31,643 nucleotides of DNA, from NCBI GenBank assembly GCA_012270355.1, contig JAAXIL010000133.1:2186-33828 (forward strand), in the 5' to 3' direction. The position numbers and the translations under genes were made by a program. Numbering within the stretch: the stretch's first letter is position 1; every line of letters begins with the position of its first letter. The stretch is from Psychrobacter sp. GTDB lineage: Bacteria; Pseudomonadota; Gammaproteobacteria; Pseudomonadales; Moraxellaceae. This document shows positions 6,999 through 15,431 of the stretch, in pieces. The notes under the pieces are model-generated. The model was not told where the DNA came from and searched no databases. It was given only the letters and a program-made list of their open reading frames with translations.

Positions 6999-8408
6999 AT
7001 GGCGACTGAGCCGAAGCAAAATAAAACGTTAGATGTGGACGCGAACAATGGCGGGCAAGATAGCCCGATTCGTGCAGAAACGGTCGATGATACCAAAACG
7101 CACAAGCGTCGTCGTCGCCCTCGCCGAGATGGCAAAGGTAATAATGCGACTGCTGCTACCAGCCAAGCGAATGCAAAATCCAAACAAGTAGCGGATAACT
7201 CGCCCAGCAAAGCCGATGGCAATGTTCATGGTAGTTTGGTCAAGACTCCCATTGATAAGACTCAAAACGACGCAACCACTGACGATTTAAATGCTGTGGA
7301 CAATGCAAAAGAGTTAGCAGTGCAAGATCTATCTGCTGATGATGCGGCCCTATCAGAAGGTGGCGTGAAAGCCATGGGTAAAAAACGGGTCATTCCGTTT
7401 ATGAATATCGAAAAGCCAATGGCAATTTTCTCGATATTGATGGTGCTCATCAGCATTGGAGCGTTGATATTTAATGGTTTAAATTTGGGCTTGGACTTTA
7501 CGGGCGGGGTGTCTGCCGATGTGACTTATGAACAGCCCGTTGAGCAAACCGAGGTCATCAACACGTTAGCAGAAGCTGGGTTTGATGATGCGGTGGTGCA
7601 ATATTTAGGCAGTAACACTGACTTGCTGGTACGCCTGCCACCCCAGTCCGATGCGACCGATGGCTTAGAAACCAAACTGAATCAAGCACTCGACATGGCT
7701 GGCAATGATGCCACCATCAGTAGCGTGAGCATCATCGGTTCGCAAGTGGGCAATGAGGTGTATTTAAACTCGCTTCTTGCCATCGGCGTTGCTCTCGGCA
7801 TGATGATGCTGTATGTGGCGGTGCGTTTTCAGTTTAAGCTTGCTGTCGGGGCATTACTTGCCTTGTTTCATGATGCCATTGTGGTACTGGGCGTGTTTGC
7901 GATTTTTCAGTTTCCGTTCGATTTGACGGTATTGGCGGCGGTGCTCGCCTTGATTGGTTATTCGCTTAATGACACCATCGTGGTGTATGACCGCATTCGG
8001 GAAAACTTCCGCCGTGTGCGGGGGGCATTGCCACGCCAAATTATTGACTTATCGTTGACGGAAACCTTACGCCGTACCATCATGACAGTTTCCACCGTGT
8101 TCCTCGTGGTGATTGCCATGATGTTCTTGGGCGGTGCTGGACTATTTTGGTTCTCGGTTGCTTTGTTTGTCGGCTTGATTGCAGGTACGTATTCATCCAT
8201 CTATATCTCGAGTTCAATTCCACTAGCTATGGGCTTATCTCGTGATGATTTTGTGGTGACCGTGAAACCTGAATTTGTCGATGAAGTTGTAACCTTTAAT
8301 GATCAGCATGCTTATCAAGGTGACGGCTTTGATGATGAGTTTGGCAGTGGGTTTGAAGAAGACTTTGCTGAAAACGCCGATAAAGTGCTAGATGGGAGAC
8401 GCTCTTAA
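6999..8408 (+). CDS. secF: Protein translocase subunit SecF with basic N-terminal extension
   Basis: The conserved SecF body starts near residue 130, with TM1 at about 141-160, the signature GLDFTGG at 164-170, and later SLNDTIVVYDRIRENFRR. It has six membrane segments in total and partners SecD. The 469-aa length exceeds the usual 310-325 aa because of about 130 extra N-terminal residues, hydrophilic and probably disordered, with KRRRRPRRDGKGN at 36-48, plus an acidic tail (about the last 40 residues). The start is supported by AGGAG about nine bases upstream and by the 18-bp spacing from secD. Internal MNIEKPM (about residue 135) resembles the usual N-terminus, so the extension may be a lineage addition facing the cytoplasm. 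A terminator follows at once. Confidence 0.95.
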   Translation: MATEPKQNKTLDVDANNGGQDSPIRAETVDDTKTHKRRRRPRRDGKGNNATAATSQANAKSKQVADNSPSKADGNVHGSLVKTPIDKTQNDATTDDLNAVDNAKELAVQDLSADDAALSEGGVKAMGKKRVIPFMNIEKPMAIFSILMVLISIGALIFNGLNLGLDFTGGVSADVTYEQPVEQTEVINTLAEAGFDDAVVQYLGSNTDLLVRLPPQSDATDGLETKLNQALDMAGNDATISSVSIIGSQVGNEVYLNSLLAIGVALGMMMLYVAVRFQFKLAVGALLALFHDAIVVLGVFAIFQFPFDLTVLAAVLALIGYSLNDTIVVYDRIRENFRRVRGALPRQIIDLSLTETLRRTIMTVSTVFLVVIAMMFLGGAGLFWFSVALFVGLIAGTYSSIYISSSIPLAMGLSRDDFVVTVKPEFVDEVVTFNDQHAYQGDGFDDEFGSGFEEDFAENADKVLDGRRS

Positions 8409-8423
8409 TAAATTGAAGTTATT

Positions 8424-8452
8424 AAAAAAAGCACCTCAATGGTGCTTTTTTC
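8424..8452 (+). terminator. Rho-independent terminator of yajC-secD-secF
   Basis: AAGCACC, a short loop and GGTGCTT form a strong stem flanked by A and T runs, 16 bp after the secF stop. The symmetric A/T flanks could let it work in both directions. Confidence 0.9.
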
Positions 8453-8529
8453 ATGTTAGCTCTAAAGCATTTAACCAAACTGATTTATATGCAAATCAAC
8501 TTAAAGGCTTAAACCAAACCATCAGGCAT

Positions 8530-8561
8530 AAAAAAACCACCGTGTTGACGGTGGTTTTTAT
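8530..8561 (-). terminator. Rho-independent terminator of tRNA-Arg
   Basis: AAAAACCACCG and CGGTGGTTTTT pair around a TGTTGA loop, with A/T runs at both sides. It lies about 50 bp past the 3' end of the leftward tRNA-Arg and is probably its terminator; it may also back up the secF terminator. Confidence 0.85.
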
Positions 8562-8609
8562 CGATGACGCAGATTTGGCTTCTAAAGTCTTACTGTGATA
8601 TTGCAAATT

Positions 8610-8686
8610 TGGCACGCCCGGAGCGAGGCCCACTCCCGACCTTCTGGTTCGTAGCCAGACGCTCTATCCAACTGAGCTACGGGCGC
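8610..8686 (-). tRNA. tRNA-Arg(ACG) with aberrant T-arm
   Basis: On the minus strand the acceptor GCGCCCG pairs with CGGGCGT (one G-T at 1-72). The D-arm has GCTCAGTTGGATAGAGC. The anticodon arm TCTGG-CTACGAA-CCAGA gives anticodon ACG. The 3' end is encoded as GCCA. The T-arm is wrong: stem GGGAG against CGCTC has an A-G mismatch and a G-T pair, and the loop reads TGGGCCT instead of TTCRANY, so T54, T55 and C56 are not all present. A near-perfect promoter lies upstream and a terminator downstream. It is either a degenerate copy or a consensus error; the anticodon half is normal. Confidence 0.85.
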
Positions 8687-8774
8687 ATGATCAATCTTGT
8701 TAAACCTTTTGTTTATTTAATTCAATATGAATCAATAAATTTTTTTAAAGGTCTTACTCGATTTGAGGTTGGCT

Positions 8775-8802
8775 ATTATAGCCTAATTTTTAATCGTGTC
8801 AA
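8775..8802 (-). promoter_or_regulatory. Sigma-70 promoter of tRNA-Arg
   Basis: On the minus strand TTGACA (8802-8797) and TATAAT (8780-8775) are both perfect consensus, separated by 16 bp. Transcription runs left into the tRNA about 80 nt downstream. Confidence 0.85.
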
Positions 8803-8825
8803 CTACTTTTAGCAATTTATCTGTG

Positions 8826-8837
8826 CCAAACGTTTGG
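8826..8837. promoter_or_regulatory. Perfect palindrome CCAAACGTTTGG, possible operator
   Basis: A perfect 12-bp palindrome with central CG lies just before the -35 element of the yeaC promoter and 24 bp from the -35 of the divergent tRNA-Arg promoter. The AAACGTTT core resembles LacI/GalR-family operators such as the PurR box. No regulator gene is nearby, so the binding protein is unknown. Confidence 0.45.
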
Positions 8838-8840
8838 TTT

Positions 8841-8868
8841 TTTGATTTAGCTAATAATCAGGTATAGT
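8841..8868 (+). promoter_or_regulatory. Probable sigma-70 promoter of the YeaC-family gene
   Basis: TTTGAT (8841-8846) and TATAGT (8863-8868) are separated by 16 bp. The -10 matches five of six bases, the -35 fewer. It points at the gene starting at 8943. Confidence 0.55.
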
Positions 8869-8942
8869 AACCTAAATAAACTCTCATTGTCTTATTCGTT
8901 GACTTGTTTGAAATCTTATATAGCACTAATAACGGAAAATTT

Positions 8943-9251
8943 ATGAACAAAAACACCATTCTTGCCTCACTTACCCCTGAAATTGTTGCCTCATTCCGTG
9001 AGGCGATTGAAATTGGTAAATGGGCGGACGGACGCAAGCTGACCGCCGAGCAACGACAAACTTGTTTGCAAGCCGTGATGGTTTGGGAGCATGAGCATTT
9101 ACCGCCCGAAGAACGTATTGGTTATATTCATAAACCTGTTAAAAACGATGGTTCTGTCGTAGGCGAAGCATGCGACGTTGAGCATGAGCATCATTATCCC
9201 AATCTGCCCAACCCCAAAGGTGACGTTCAACCAATCAACTTCAAATCTTAA
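8943..9251 (+). CDS. yeaC: YeaC-family (DUF1315) protein
   Basis: The 102-aa protein from the ATG at 8943 resembles E. coli YeaC: TPEIVASFREAIEIGKWADGRKLTAEQRQTCLQAVMVWE matches the family pattern of a GKWxDG motif, then LTxEQ and a helix ending in W. Function is unknown in this family. An upstream in-frame start at 8904 would add residues from the leader, but CGGAAAATTT just before 8943 and the typical MN start favour the ATG used here. It has its own promoter candidate and is followed 56 bp later by ppx. The C-terminal His/Glu/Asp-rich part (VEHEHHYPNLPNP) might bind metal, but this is only compositional. Confidence 0.8.
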   Translation: MNKNTILASLTPEIVASFREAIEIGKWADGRKLTAEQRQTCLQAVMVWEHEHLPPEERIGYIHKPVKNDGSVVGEACDVEHEHHYPNLPNPKGDVQPINFKS

Positions 9252-9307
9252 CCTTGCCACCCTCAGCCATAAATGCTTAAATATCTGCCATCATTTTTTA
9301 TTGTTGA

Positions 9308-10876
9308 ATGCCTTCCATGCCCACCAATTTTCTTGCTGACAATGAGCTGATGGCAGCCATTGATATCGGTTCAAACAGTTTTCACCTCGCCATCGCCCGT
9401 CTTGATCATGGCGAGGTGCGTAAAGTCGCCTCAATGTCCGAAAAAGTGCAACTGGCTGCAGGACTAGATGCTAATAATCGCTTGAGTGAAGAGGCACAGC
9501 AACGAGGACTTGACTGTCTGACCCGTTTTGTCGGGCGATTGGAATCGGTATCGCCAGACCGCTTGCGGATTGTTGCGACCAATGCCCTACGCCAAGCCAA
9601 AAATGCCGATGAATTTATCAAACGTGCTAACGATATTTTACCCAAACCCATTGAGATTATCGCGGGACGAGAAGAAGCTCGGTTGATTTATTTGGGCGTG
9701 TCGCACACCAACGCCAGTAGCGATCAGCGTTTGGTGATCGACATTGGTGGCGGTTCAACCGAGTTTATTATCGGGCAAGGGTTCGAGCCGATTTTAACCG
9801 AAAGTTTACAAATGGGCTGTGTGGCATTTACCAAGTCGTTTTTTGATGACGGCGACATTACTGATAAGGCATTCGACAAAGCCATTGCTGCCGCCCGTAA
9901 AGAAATTTTGGCGATTAGTGGCAGATATCAAGAAACGGGTTGGTCGAGTGTGGTGGGCTCAAGTGGCACGATCAAAGCGGTACGCAATGTGCTCGTTAGC
10001 GAAGGCTGGGCGGATGAGCAAGAACGAATCACTTATAAAGGCGTTAAACAGTTACAAAAACGACTGATTGAAATTGAGCGTGTGGAAGACATTGAGCTTG
10101 ATGGTGTCAAAGAGCATCGTAAGGCGGTTTTTCCCGCAGGTGTGGCGGTGCTTCGGGCAGTGATGAAGGTGCTGGGCATTGATACCATCACCTATTCGGA
10201 CGGGGCTCTCAGAGAGGGCGTAATGTACGACATGCTCGGACGCTTTGCCAGCGAAGATGTGCGTGACCGCAGTGTGCAAGCATTGATTGTCCGCTATTCG
10301 GTGGATAAAGAACAGGCAGGACGGGTAGTCAACACCGCACAGCAGTTGTTCGAGCAAGTCCAGCATCGGCTCGGACTCACCAGCGAGGATGCCGATTTGC
10401 TCAGACGAGCCGCTTATTTGCATGAAATTGGGCTAGCGATTAGCCACAGTGGCTATCATCGTCACAGTGCCTATTTGCTTGAATACTCGGATATTCCTGG
10501 GTTTTCACAAGTTGATCAACTCAAAATGGCACAATTGGCACTCACGCATCGCCGTAAGCTCAAGCTCGATAAACTTGAACAAGTGCAGATGATTGGCGGT
10601 AATAATCTGATTTATCTCTGTTTGCTACTCAGGCTTGCGGTGTTGGCTCATCACAGTCGCAGTGAGTATGTGCCGAACATGACGATAAGTGTTATCGATG
10701 AAGCTCATTGGCAAGTTACCGTGCCAGACGATGCGGATGATGAAGTCAATCAGTTGCTCATTAGCGAATTGCAAGATGATGTGGAAGAGTTTGAGCGGTG
10801 GGGCATGAATTTAGCAGTGCACACTAAGGCCATGGATGAACAAGATGCTCAAAATAGCGAAAAGGTATCCTCATGA
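9308..10876 (+). CDS. ppx: Exopolyphosphatase / Ppx-GppA phosphatase
   Basis: The 522-aa protein starts with [17 protein letters not shown], the phosphate-1 motif of the ASKHA fold. It continues with [14 protein letters not shown] (phosphate-2), GSSGTIKA, and a C-terminal HD-like helical domain ([28 protein letters not shown]). Length and domains fit exopolyphosphatase Ppx, which removes phosphate from polyphosphate ends, but GppA-type pppGpp hydrolysis cannot be excluded from sequence. No strong Shine-Dalgarno precedes the ATG at 9308; an ATG at 9317 is a second option. Its stop overlaps the accA start in ATGA, so the two are translationally coupled, which ties phosphate-polymer turnover to a lipid gene in one operon. 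Confidence 0.9.
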   Translation: MPSMPTNFLADNELMAAIDIGSNSFHLAIARLDHGEVRKVASMSEKVQLAAGLDANNRLSEEAQQRGLDCLTRFVGRLESVSPDRLRIVATNALRQAKNADEFIKRANDILPKPIEIIAGREEARLIYLGVSHTNASSDQRLVIDIGGGSTEFIIGQGFEPILTESLQMGCVAFTKSFFDDGDITDKAFDKAIAAARKEILAISGRYQETGWSSVVGSSGTIKAVRNVLVSEGWADEQERITYKGVKQLQKRLIEIERVEDIELDGVKEHRKAVFPAGVAVLRAVMKVLGIDTITYSDGALREGVMYDMLGRFASEDVRDRSVQALIVRYSVDKEQAGRVVNTAQQLFEQVQHRLGLTSEDADLLRRAAYLHEIGLAISHSGYHRHSAYLLEYSDIPGFSQVDQLKMAQLALTHRRKLKLDKLEQVQMIGGNNLIYLCLLLRLAVLAHHSRSEYVPNMTISVIDEAHWQVTVPDDADDEVNQLLISELQDDVEEFERWGMNLAVHTKAMDEQDAQNSEKVSS

Positions 10877-11733
10877 GCGAGATTATCGAGCAAGCACAGG
10901 CATCACTACAAGCCGACAAACCGTCTGCTACTGATGTCAACGATAAATGGCAAACCGTATTGCTTGCCCGCCATCCCAAACGCCCCATTTTTTTGGACTA
11001 TGTCAGTCAGCTTTTCACCGAGTTTGATGAGTTGCACGGCGATCGAGCATTTGCCGATGACCGAGCAGTGATTGGCGGTTTAGCCCGCTTTGATGGCAAG
11101 CCTGTCGTCGTTATCGGTCAGCATCGGGGGCGTAGCACCCGTGAGCGGGTTGCCCATAACTTTGGTATGGCAAACCCCGAGGGCTATCGCAAAGCCATCC
11201 GCCTCGCTCGCCTTGCCGAACGCTTTGGACTACCCCTCATGACCTTTATAGACACGCAAGGGGCATACCCAGGGGTGGATGCCGAAGAGCGAGGGCAAGC
11301 GGCGGCAATCGCCGAAAGTTTGGCGGTGTTTAGCCGTTTAAAAACTCCCATTATCGCTACCGTAATTGGTGAAGGGGGCTCGGGCGGGGCACTGGCGATT
11401 GGCGTTGGTGATCGGGTCAATATGTTATCTAACAGCATTTATTCGGTCATCTCCCCCGAGGGCTGTGCCTCTATCTTATGGAAAACTGCGGAAAAAGCGA
11501 GTGACGCAAGCAATGCCTTGAAACTTGGGGCAGACGATTTGTATGCGTTGGGGCTAATTGATGCGGTAGTCGATGAAGGCGTGGGCGGACATATTGATAG
11601 CAAACCTGTGATGACAGGACTGCAAGCCCTGCTACAAGAACAGTTGTCAGAATTACAATCCATGCCAGTTGACAGCTTAGTGGATACCCGTTATGAGCGG
11701 TTGAAACGCTTTGATTCTACGGTCTGTTTGTGA
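10873..11733 (+). CDS. accA: Acetyl-CoA carboxylase carboxyltransferase subunit alpha
   Basis: AccA with AccD transfers CO2 from carboxybiotin to acetyl-CoA, the first step of fatty acid synthesis. The sequence shows [26 protein letters not shown], then [18 protein letters not shown], the oxyanion-hole motif [17 protein letters not shown] and [15 protein letters not shown]. At 286 aa it is shorter than the E. coli protein (319 aa) because the N-terminal coiled-coil helix is reduced, as in other Moraxellaceae. The start overlaps the ppx stop by 4 nt, and tilS follows 9 nt downstream. accD is not in the window. Confidence 0.96.
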   Translation: MSEIIEQAQASLQADKPSATDVNDKWQTVLLARHPKRPIFLDYVSQLFTEFDELHGDRAFADDRAVIGGLARFDGKPVVVIGQHRGRSTRERVAHNFGMANPEGYRKAIRLARLAERFGLPLMTFIDTQGAYPGVDAEERGQAAAIAESLAVFSRLKTPIIATVIGEGGSGGALAIGVGDRVNMLSNSIYSVISPEGCASILWKTAEKASDASNALKLGADDLYALGLIDAVVDEGVGGHIDSKPVMTGLQALLQEQLSELQSMPVDSLVDTRYERLKRFDSTVCL

Positions 11734-11742
11734 CGCTAGCCA

Positions 11743-13332
11743 ATGCCTTCGCCAAACGACCCCCTTTCCTCTCTTCTTAAAAGTTTTAAGCATTATCACG
11801 CTGACTTAAAAGGCAAACGTATTTGGCTTGCCTTGAGTGGCGGACGAGATTCGCTGAGTTTGGCTCATGCCTGCCTCATTTTATATCAATCAGGTGATTT
11901 GCCTTTTTTACCGCAACTGCTACACGTTAATCATAGACTACACTCTGCCAGTGATGATTGGGCAAGACAGGTACTGGATTGGGCGAACTGTCATGCTATG
12001 CCATGCACCGTCTTGAATATCCATCCAAACGGACAAGATGAAGGCTCGCTACGAGAGGCTCGCTATTCCGCACTATGTGAGCCGATGAATACAGACGACG
12101 TACTCTTGCTTGCCCATCATCAAGATGATCAAGTAGAGACGGTGTTGATGCGATTGTTTAACGGCACAGGGGTGATAGGTCTAGGTGGCATGCGGGATTG
12201 GTCAACTCGCCAAAGACCCATTGCCATTGGTGGCGACACCGTGACACTGTGGCGACCTTGGCTAACGGTTAGCCGTGAACATATTACCGCATATGCGATA
12301 GCTCATCGTTTACCATATATCGATGACCCGACCAACGCTTACCCTCCTACTGAAAATATACCTTTTGAAGCAAACGCTCGGGCATGGATGCGAAGTGAAT
12401 TGTTGCCACTCATCCAAACCCGCTACCCGCAAGCCCGCATTGCCATCGCCCGCACGGCGGGGGTGATGCAAGGTGCTACTGCGTTGATTAGCGAGACTTT
12501 ACAGGCAGCCCTAGCGAAAGTTCATGGGATGCCCCCAACATTTGCGACCTTATCGACTTGGCATTATGAAATTGACATTTCGAGCCTCTTCACCTTATCT
12601 GCCCCTCACCAATCCGCCGTCATTCATCGGTGGCTCACCCTAAATGACACAACGGGTCAACGAATAACGCCAACTTATCAAACCATCGAGCAAGTATTGG
12701 CACTCTGCAAGCGTAAAGACAACGACCAGCATACGCTCATCCAACATGCCGATTATCGGATTTTACGTTATCGCAATCGCCTGTTTCGTTTGCACATGGA
12801 TTGGCTGACTTGGTTACAAACCCCTTGGAAAGTAAGACAAGCTAGACCAAACCAGCAAAATAGCGATATAAGTCATCATGAGATTAAATTGACAAAAAAC
12901 TTAGGCGAAAACGATGTGGATATCACCATAGCATTGACCAAAAAACGAAAGGATTTTATGTGTCGATGCCATTTTAATTGGCAAGCCTTCAAGCAAATTT
13001 TGCATCAAACTGCATCGCACTTCGATCTTGATAACCTAAAATTGACCTTTGAACCTTATAGTCCTGCACAACCTGTGATGCTTTATGGCAGAACGGGCAG
13101 TAAGCGTGGAAAAAAACTGGCTCAAACTTTGGGCATTCCGAAGTTTATGCGTGAGTCGATACTCATTGTCGGTTTGTCGGACGATGAACATACTACACCG
13201 CTGTGGTTGATCCATCCTTATGGCATTCAATTATTGCAAAGCCCTTATGCCAAAGCCATTGCTGATATCCCCAAAAATCCGCAAACGCATCATCAAGTTG
13301 TCATGCATATTGGTTACTATATGATACACTAG
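11743..13332 (+). CDS. tilS: tRNA(Ile)-lysidine synthase
   Basis: TilS converts C34 of tRNA-Ile(CAU) to lysidine so that it reads AUA; it is essential in most bacteria. The N-terminal PP-loop ATPase motif is LSGGRDSLSLAH (about residues 31-42). Next come HVNHRLHSAS, the substrate motif LAHHQDDQVETVLMRLFNGTG and RPWL. The C-terminal domain includes GSKRGKKLAQTLGIPKFMRE, the TilS C-terminal tRNA-binding motif. At 529 aa it is longer than E. coli TilS (432 aa); the extra length lies in the linker between residues about 330 and 410. It starts 9 nt after accA, completing a ppx-accA-tilS operon, a neighbourhood shared with other gammaproteobacteria. Confidence 0.93.
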   Translation: MPSPNDPLSSLLKSFKHYHADLKGKRIWLALSGGRDSLSLAHACLILYQSGDLPFLPQLLHVNHRLHSASDDWARQVLDWANCHAMPCTVLNIHPNGQDEGSLREARYSALCEPMNTDDVLLLAHHQDDQVETVLMRLFNGTGVIGLGGMRDWSTRQRPIAIGGDTVTLWRPWLTVSREHITAYAIAHRLPYIDDPTNAYPPTENIPFEANARAWMRSELLPLIQTRYPQARIAIARTAGVMQGATALISETLQAALAKVHGMPPTFATLSTWHYEIDISSLFTLSAPHQSAVIHRWLTLNDTTGQRITPTYQTIEQVLALCKRKDNDQHTLIQHADYRILRYRNRLFRLHMDWLTWLQTPWKVRQARPNQQNSDISHHEIKLTKNLGENDVDITIALTKKRKDFMCRCHFNWQAFKQILHQTASHFDLDNLKLTFEPYSPAQPVMLYGRTGSKRGKKLAQTLGIPKFMRESILIVGLSDDEHTTPLWLIHPYGIQLLQSPYAKAIADIPKNPQTHHQVVMHIGYYMIH

Positions 13333-13425
13333 GCAAATTTTGCAAAACCGCCTATTTATTTTAATTAATCCAAAAAAGCCAAGTTACAATCAACCAACCA
13401 ATAAAACATATAAAAAGGATTCCTC

Positions 13426-14259
13426 ATGACCTTAAAAGATAAAAAAATCAGCTTCATTGGTGGTGGTAATATGGCGGGGGCTCTGATCAGCGGATTGCTT
13501 GCCAAGAGCATCAATCCTGCTCACATCACAGTCGCTGACCCTTCTAAGGACATTCGAGCCAGCCTATCTGCAAAAAAAGTAAACTGCGTTGACCCCACTC
13601 AAGACCCACACGCTGCCATTAAAGGTGCCGAAGTAATTGTGCTGGCCGTCAAACCGCAAGTGATGGCAAAAGTCGTCGCAGATTTTGCCGATGTATTGAC
13701 GGATGAGCAAGTGGTGATTTCAGTGGCAGCAGGCTTAACGTGTGACAGCCTGAGCAATATGCTAAATGGACATAAAACCATTGTACGAGCCATGCCCAAT
13801 ACACCCGCCATGATTCAAATGGGGGCAACAGGTCTATATGCTACCGATGCCGTGTCTGATAGCCAAAAGCAAACTTGTGAAGCCTTAATGCGGGCGGTAG
13901 GCTTGACCATTTGGGTGGAAGATGAAGATCAATTGCACGCTGTGACAGCGGTGTCAGGCTCTGCCCCTGCCTACTTTTTCTATGTGATGGAAGCGATGAT
14001 TGATACGGGTGAAAAGCTAGGCTTAACTCGCAAGGATGCTTCGGCTCTCGCTCTGCAAACGGCTTTGGGATCCGCCCAACTTGCCATCACCAGTGATGAC
14101 ACGCCAAGCGAGTTACGCAATAAGGTAACCTCTCCAAATGGCACGACGCAGGCGGCAATTGAGTCTTTGCAATCTGACGATTTAGCGTCCATGTTTGAGC
14201 GGGCGATGCAGGCATGCGTAAGCCGTAGCGAAGCCATTAGTCAAGAGTTGGCCCAATAG
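13426..14259 (+). CDS. proC: Pyrroline-5-carboxylate reductase
   Basis: ProC reduces pyrroline-5-carboxylate to proline with NAD(P)H. The 277-aa protein has the dinucleotide-binding motif FIGGGNMAGALISGL near its N-terminus, then VLAVKPQVM, RAMPNTPAMIQMGATGLYA and the C-terminal VTAVSGSAPAYFFYVMEAM and VTSPNGTTQAAIE, all family hallmarks. Length matches E. coli ProC (269 aa). The ATG at 13426 follows AAAAGGATTCCTC, a good ribosome site. It is 93 bp after tilS, and yggT follows, a conserved pairing. Confidence 0.96.
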   Translation: MTLKDKKISFIGGGNMAGALISGLLAKSINPAHITVADPSKDIRASLSAKKVNCVDPTQDPHAAIKGAEVIVLAVKPQVMAKVVADFADVLTDEQVVISVAAGLTCDSLSNMLNGHKTIVRAMPNTPAMIQMGATGLYATDAVSDSQKQTCEALMRAVGLTIWVEDEDQLHAVTAVSGSAPAYFFYVMEAMIDTGEKLGLTRKDASALALQTALGSAQLAITSDDTPSELRNKVTSPNGTTQAAIESLQSDDLASMFERAMQACVSRSEAISQELAQ

Positions 14260-14360
14260 CTGGTTCGATCAGCGGTTTATTAAGCTTACGGTAAGTCCCT
14301 GAACGCCTTGCTTCACAACAACATGTCCCCATAGTATTCCCATTCAAACAAAATATGCGT

Positions 14361-14402
14361 CTTTAATATAAGTCGCATTTATGCAAGACACTTTAATATA
14401 AG
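14361..14402. repeat. 12-bp direct repeat between proC and yggT
   Basis: CTTTAATATAAG occurs at 14361-14372 and 14391-14402, 30 bp apart centre to centre, just before the yggT start. Spacing of about three helical turns would suit a protein binding both copies on one DNA face, but no regulator is known. Confidence 0.7.
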
Positions 14403-14424
14403 ACACAACGAAAGAGATGGTGTG

Positions 14425-14988
14425 ATGTCGAACTTGGCTATGCTTTTTAACATGGTGATTAATTTTGCCATGCTCCTGATTTTTATCCGCTTTATGCTCC
14501 AGTTTGCAGGGCTCGAGCGAAGCAACCCCATGGTTGAACCTGCGTATAAAGCTACGCAAGTGGTGGATTTGTTTGGCCGTATTTTTCCTACCGTGGGTAG
14601 TGGTCGAATCAGCCTTGCTGCCATTGCGTTGCTATTCTTACTCAAGCTGATTGATTTATCAGGGAATGCCAGTTTGGCGGGGGTCGGTTACACCCCCATT
14701 GAGCTGTTCTTTTTTGGCACGACGGATTTGATTCTAAGCTTTATTCGGGCGGCTCGTTATTTGATTTTCGGGGCAATTATCATCAGTTGGATTGTGTTAT
14801 TTACGCAAAAAATGCACCCAATTTTGGGCATCATCATGCAACTTGCTGAACCCATTTTATCCCCATTCCGTCGCATTACCCCAAATTTAGGCATGATTGA
14901 TTTGTCACCTTTATTTGCCATTTTTGGTTTACTACTGGTTGAAATTATTATTTCTACCTTAGTCGAAAACATTGCCCCAATGCTATGA
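14425..14988 (+). CDS. yggT: YggT-family inner-membrane protein
   Basis: The protein of about 187 aa has two YGGT repeats, each with hydrophobic helices. The first covers about residues 5-75, the second about 95-185, with IISWIVLFTQKMHPILGIIMQLAEPILSPFRRITPNLGMIDLSPLFAI split over the second repeat; PIL-PFRRI-P-G-iD-SP is the family signature. YggT proteins are poorly characterised and have been linked to osmotic stress and cell envelope functions. I use the ATG at 14425; a GTG directly in front (14422) is an equivalent alternative. It follows proC as in many gammaproteobacteria. Confidence 0.88.
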   Translation: MSNLAMLFNMVINFAMLLIFIRFMLQFAGLERSNPMVEPAYKATQVVDLFGRIFPTVGSGRISLAAIALLFLLKLIDLSGNASLAGVGYTPIELFFFGTTDLILSFIRAARYLIFGAIIISWIVLFTQKMHPILGIIMQLAEPILSPFRRITPNLGMIDLSPLFAIFGLLLVEIIISTLVENIAPML

Positions 14989-15108
14989 GTGATACGTTAT
15001 AAATAAAAGGTTGTAAGTGACAAGTAGTCAATGACGATTTATTAGTTCATTTTGTAAGGCGAGTACAGGTTGGTTAAGTATTTATTAGAGCAAGAAAACC
15101 GCTAGCAG

Positions 15109-15137
15109 TTGCAATAATAAAATTTTTTGCTATAATA
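15109..15137 (+). promoter_or_regulatory. Sigma-70 promoter of tRNA-Ser
   Basis: TTGCAA (15109-15114) and TATAAT (15132-15137) are separated by exactly 17 bp. The region after the -10 (ACTCGCCC) is GC-rich, resembling the discriminator of stringently controlled stable-RNA promoters. The tRNA begins about 60 bp downstream. Confidence 0.85.
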
Positions 15138-15195
15138 CTCGCCCACGCTGATTACAGCGTACAAAGCATTATTTTTCAACGTTAATGCTCAACTT

Positions 15196-15285
15196 GGTGA
15201 AGTGGGTGAGTGGCTGAAACCGCACCCCTGCTAAGGGTGTATACGTTAACGCGTATCGAGGGTTCGAATCCCTCCTTCACCGCCA
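15196..15285 (+). tRNA. tRNA-Ser(GCT)
   Basis: The acceptor GGTGAAG pairs perfectly with CTTCACC, and GCCA is encoded. The anticodon arm CACCC-CTGCTAA-GGGTG gives anticodon GCT (codons AGC/AGU). A long variable arm with TACGTTAACGCGTA marks a class II serine tRNA, and the T-loop TTCGAAT is canonical. This contrasts with the abnormal T-loop of the tRNA-Arg in the same window. Confidence 0.97.
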
Positions 15286-15431
15286 TTTTTCAAGTTTCTG
15301 CTATTTAATATCTTTTTTAGATATCTTTCCAAACTTTTCACTATTAAGTACACGATTCTCTAGTCTTATCTTTTTTACAAGACTATTTTCTCTATCTGTT
15401 TATCTTCCCGACTCAAATTTTTTCGTAGAGC

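Noticed and set aside
8610..8686. Phage or island attachment site replacing the tRNA 3' end
   Set aside because: The change is in the T-arm only, the 3' acceptor and CCA are intact, and no integrase or repeat of the tRNA end lies nearby.
15300..15325. Terminator of tRNA-Ser (ATATCT/AGATAT hairpin)
   Set aside because: The stem is six A/T-rich pairs with no strong T run; too weak to call.
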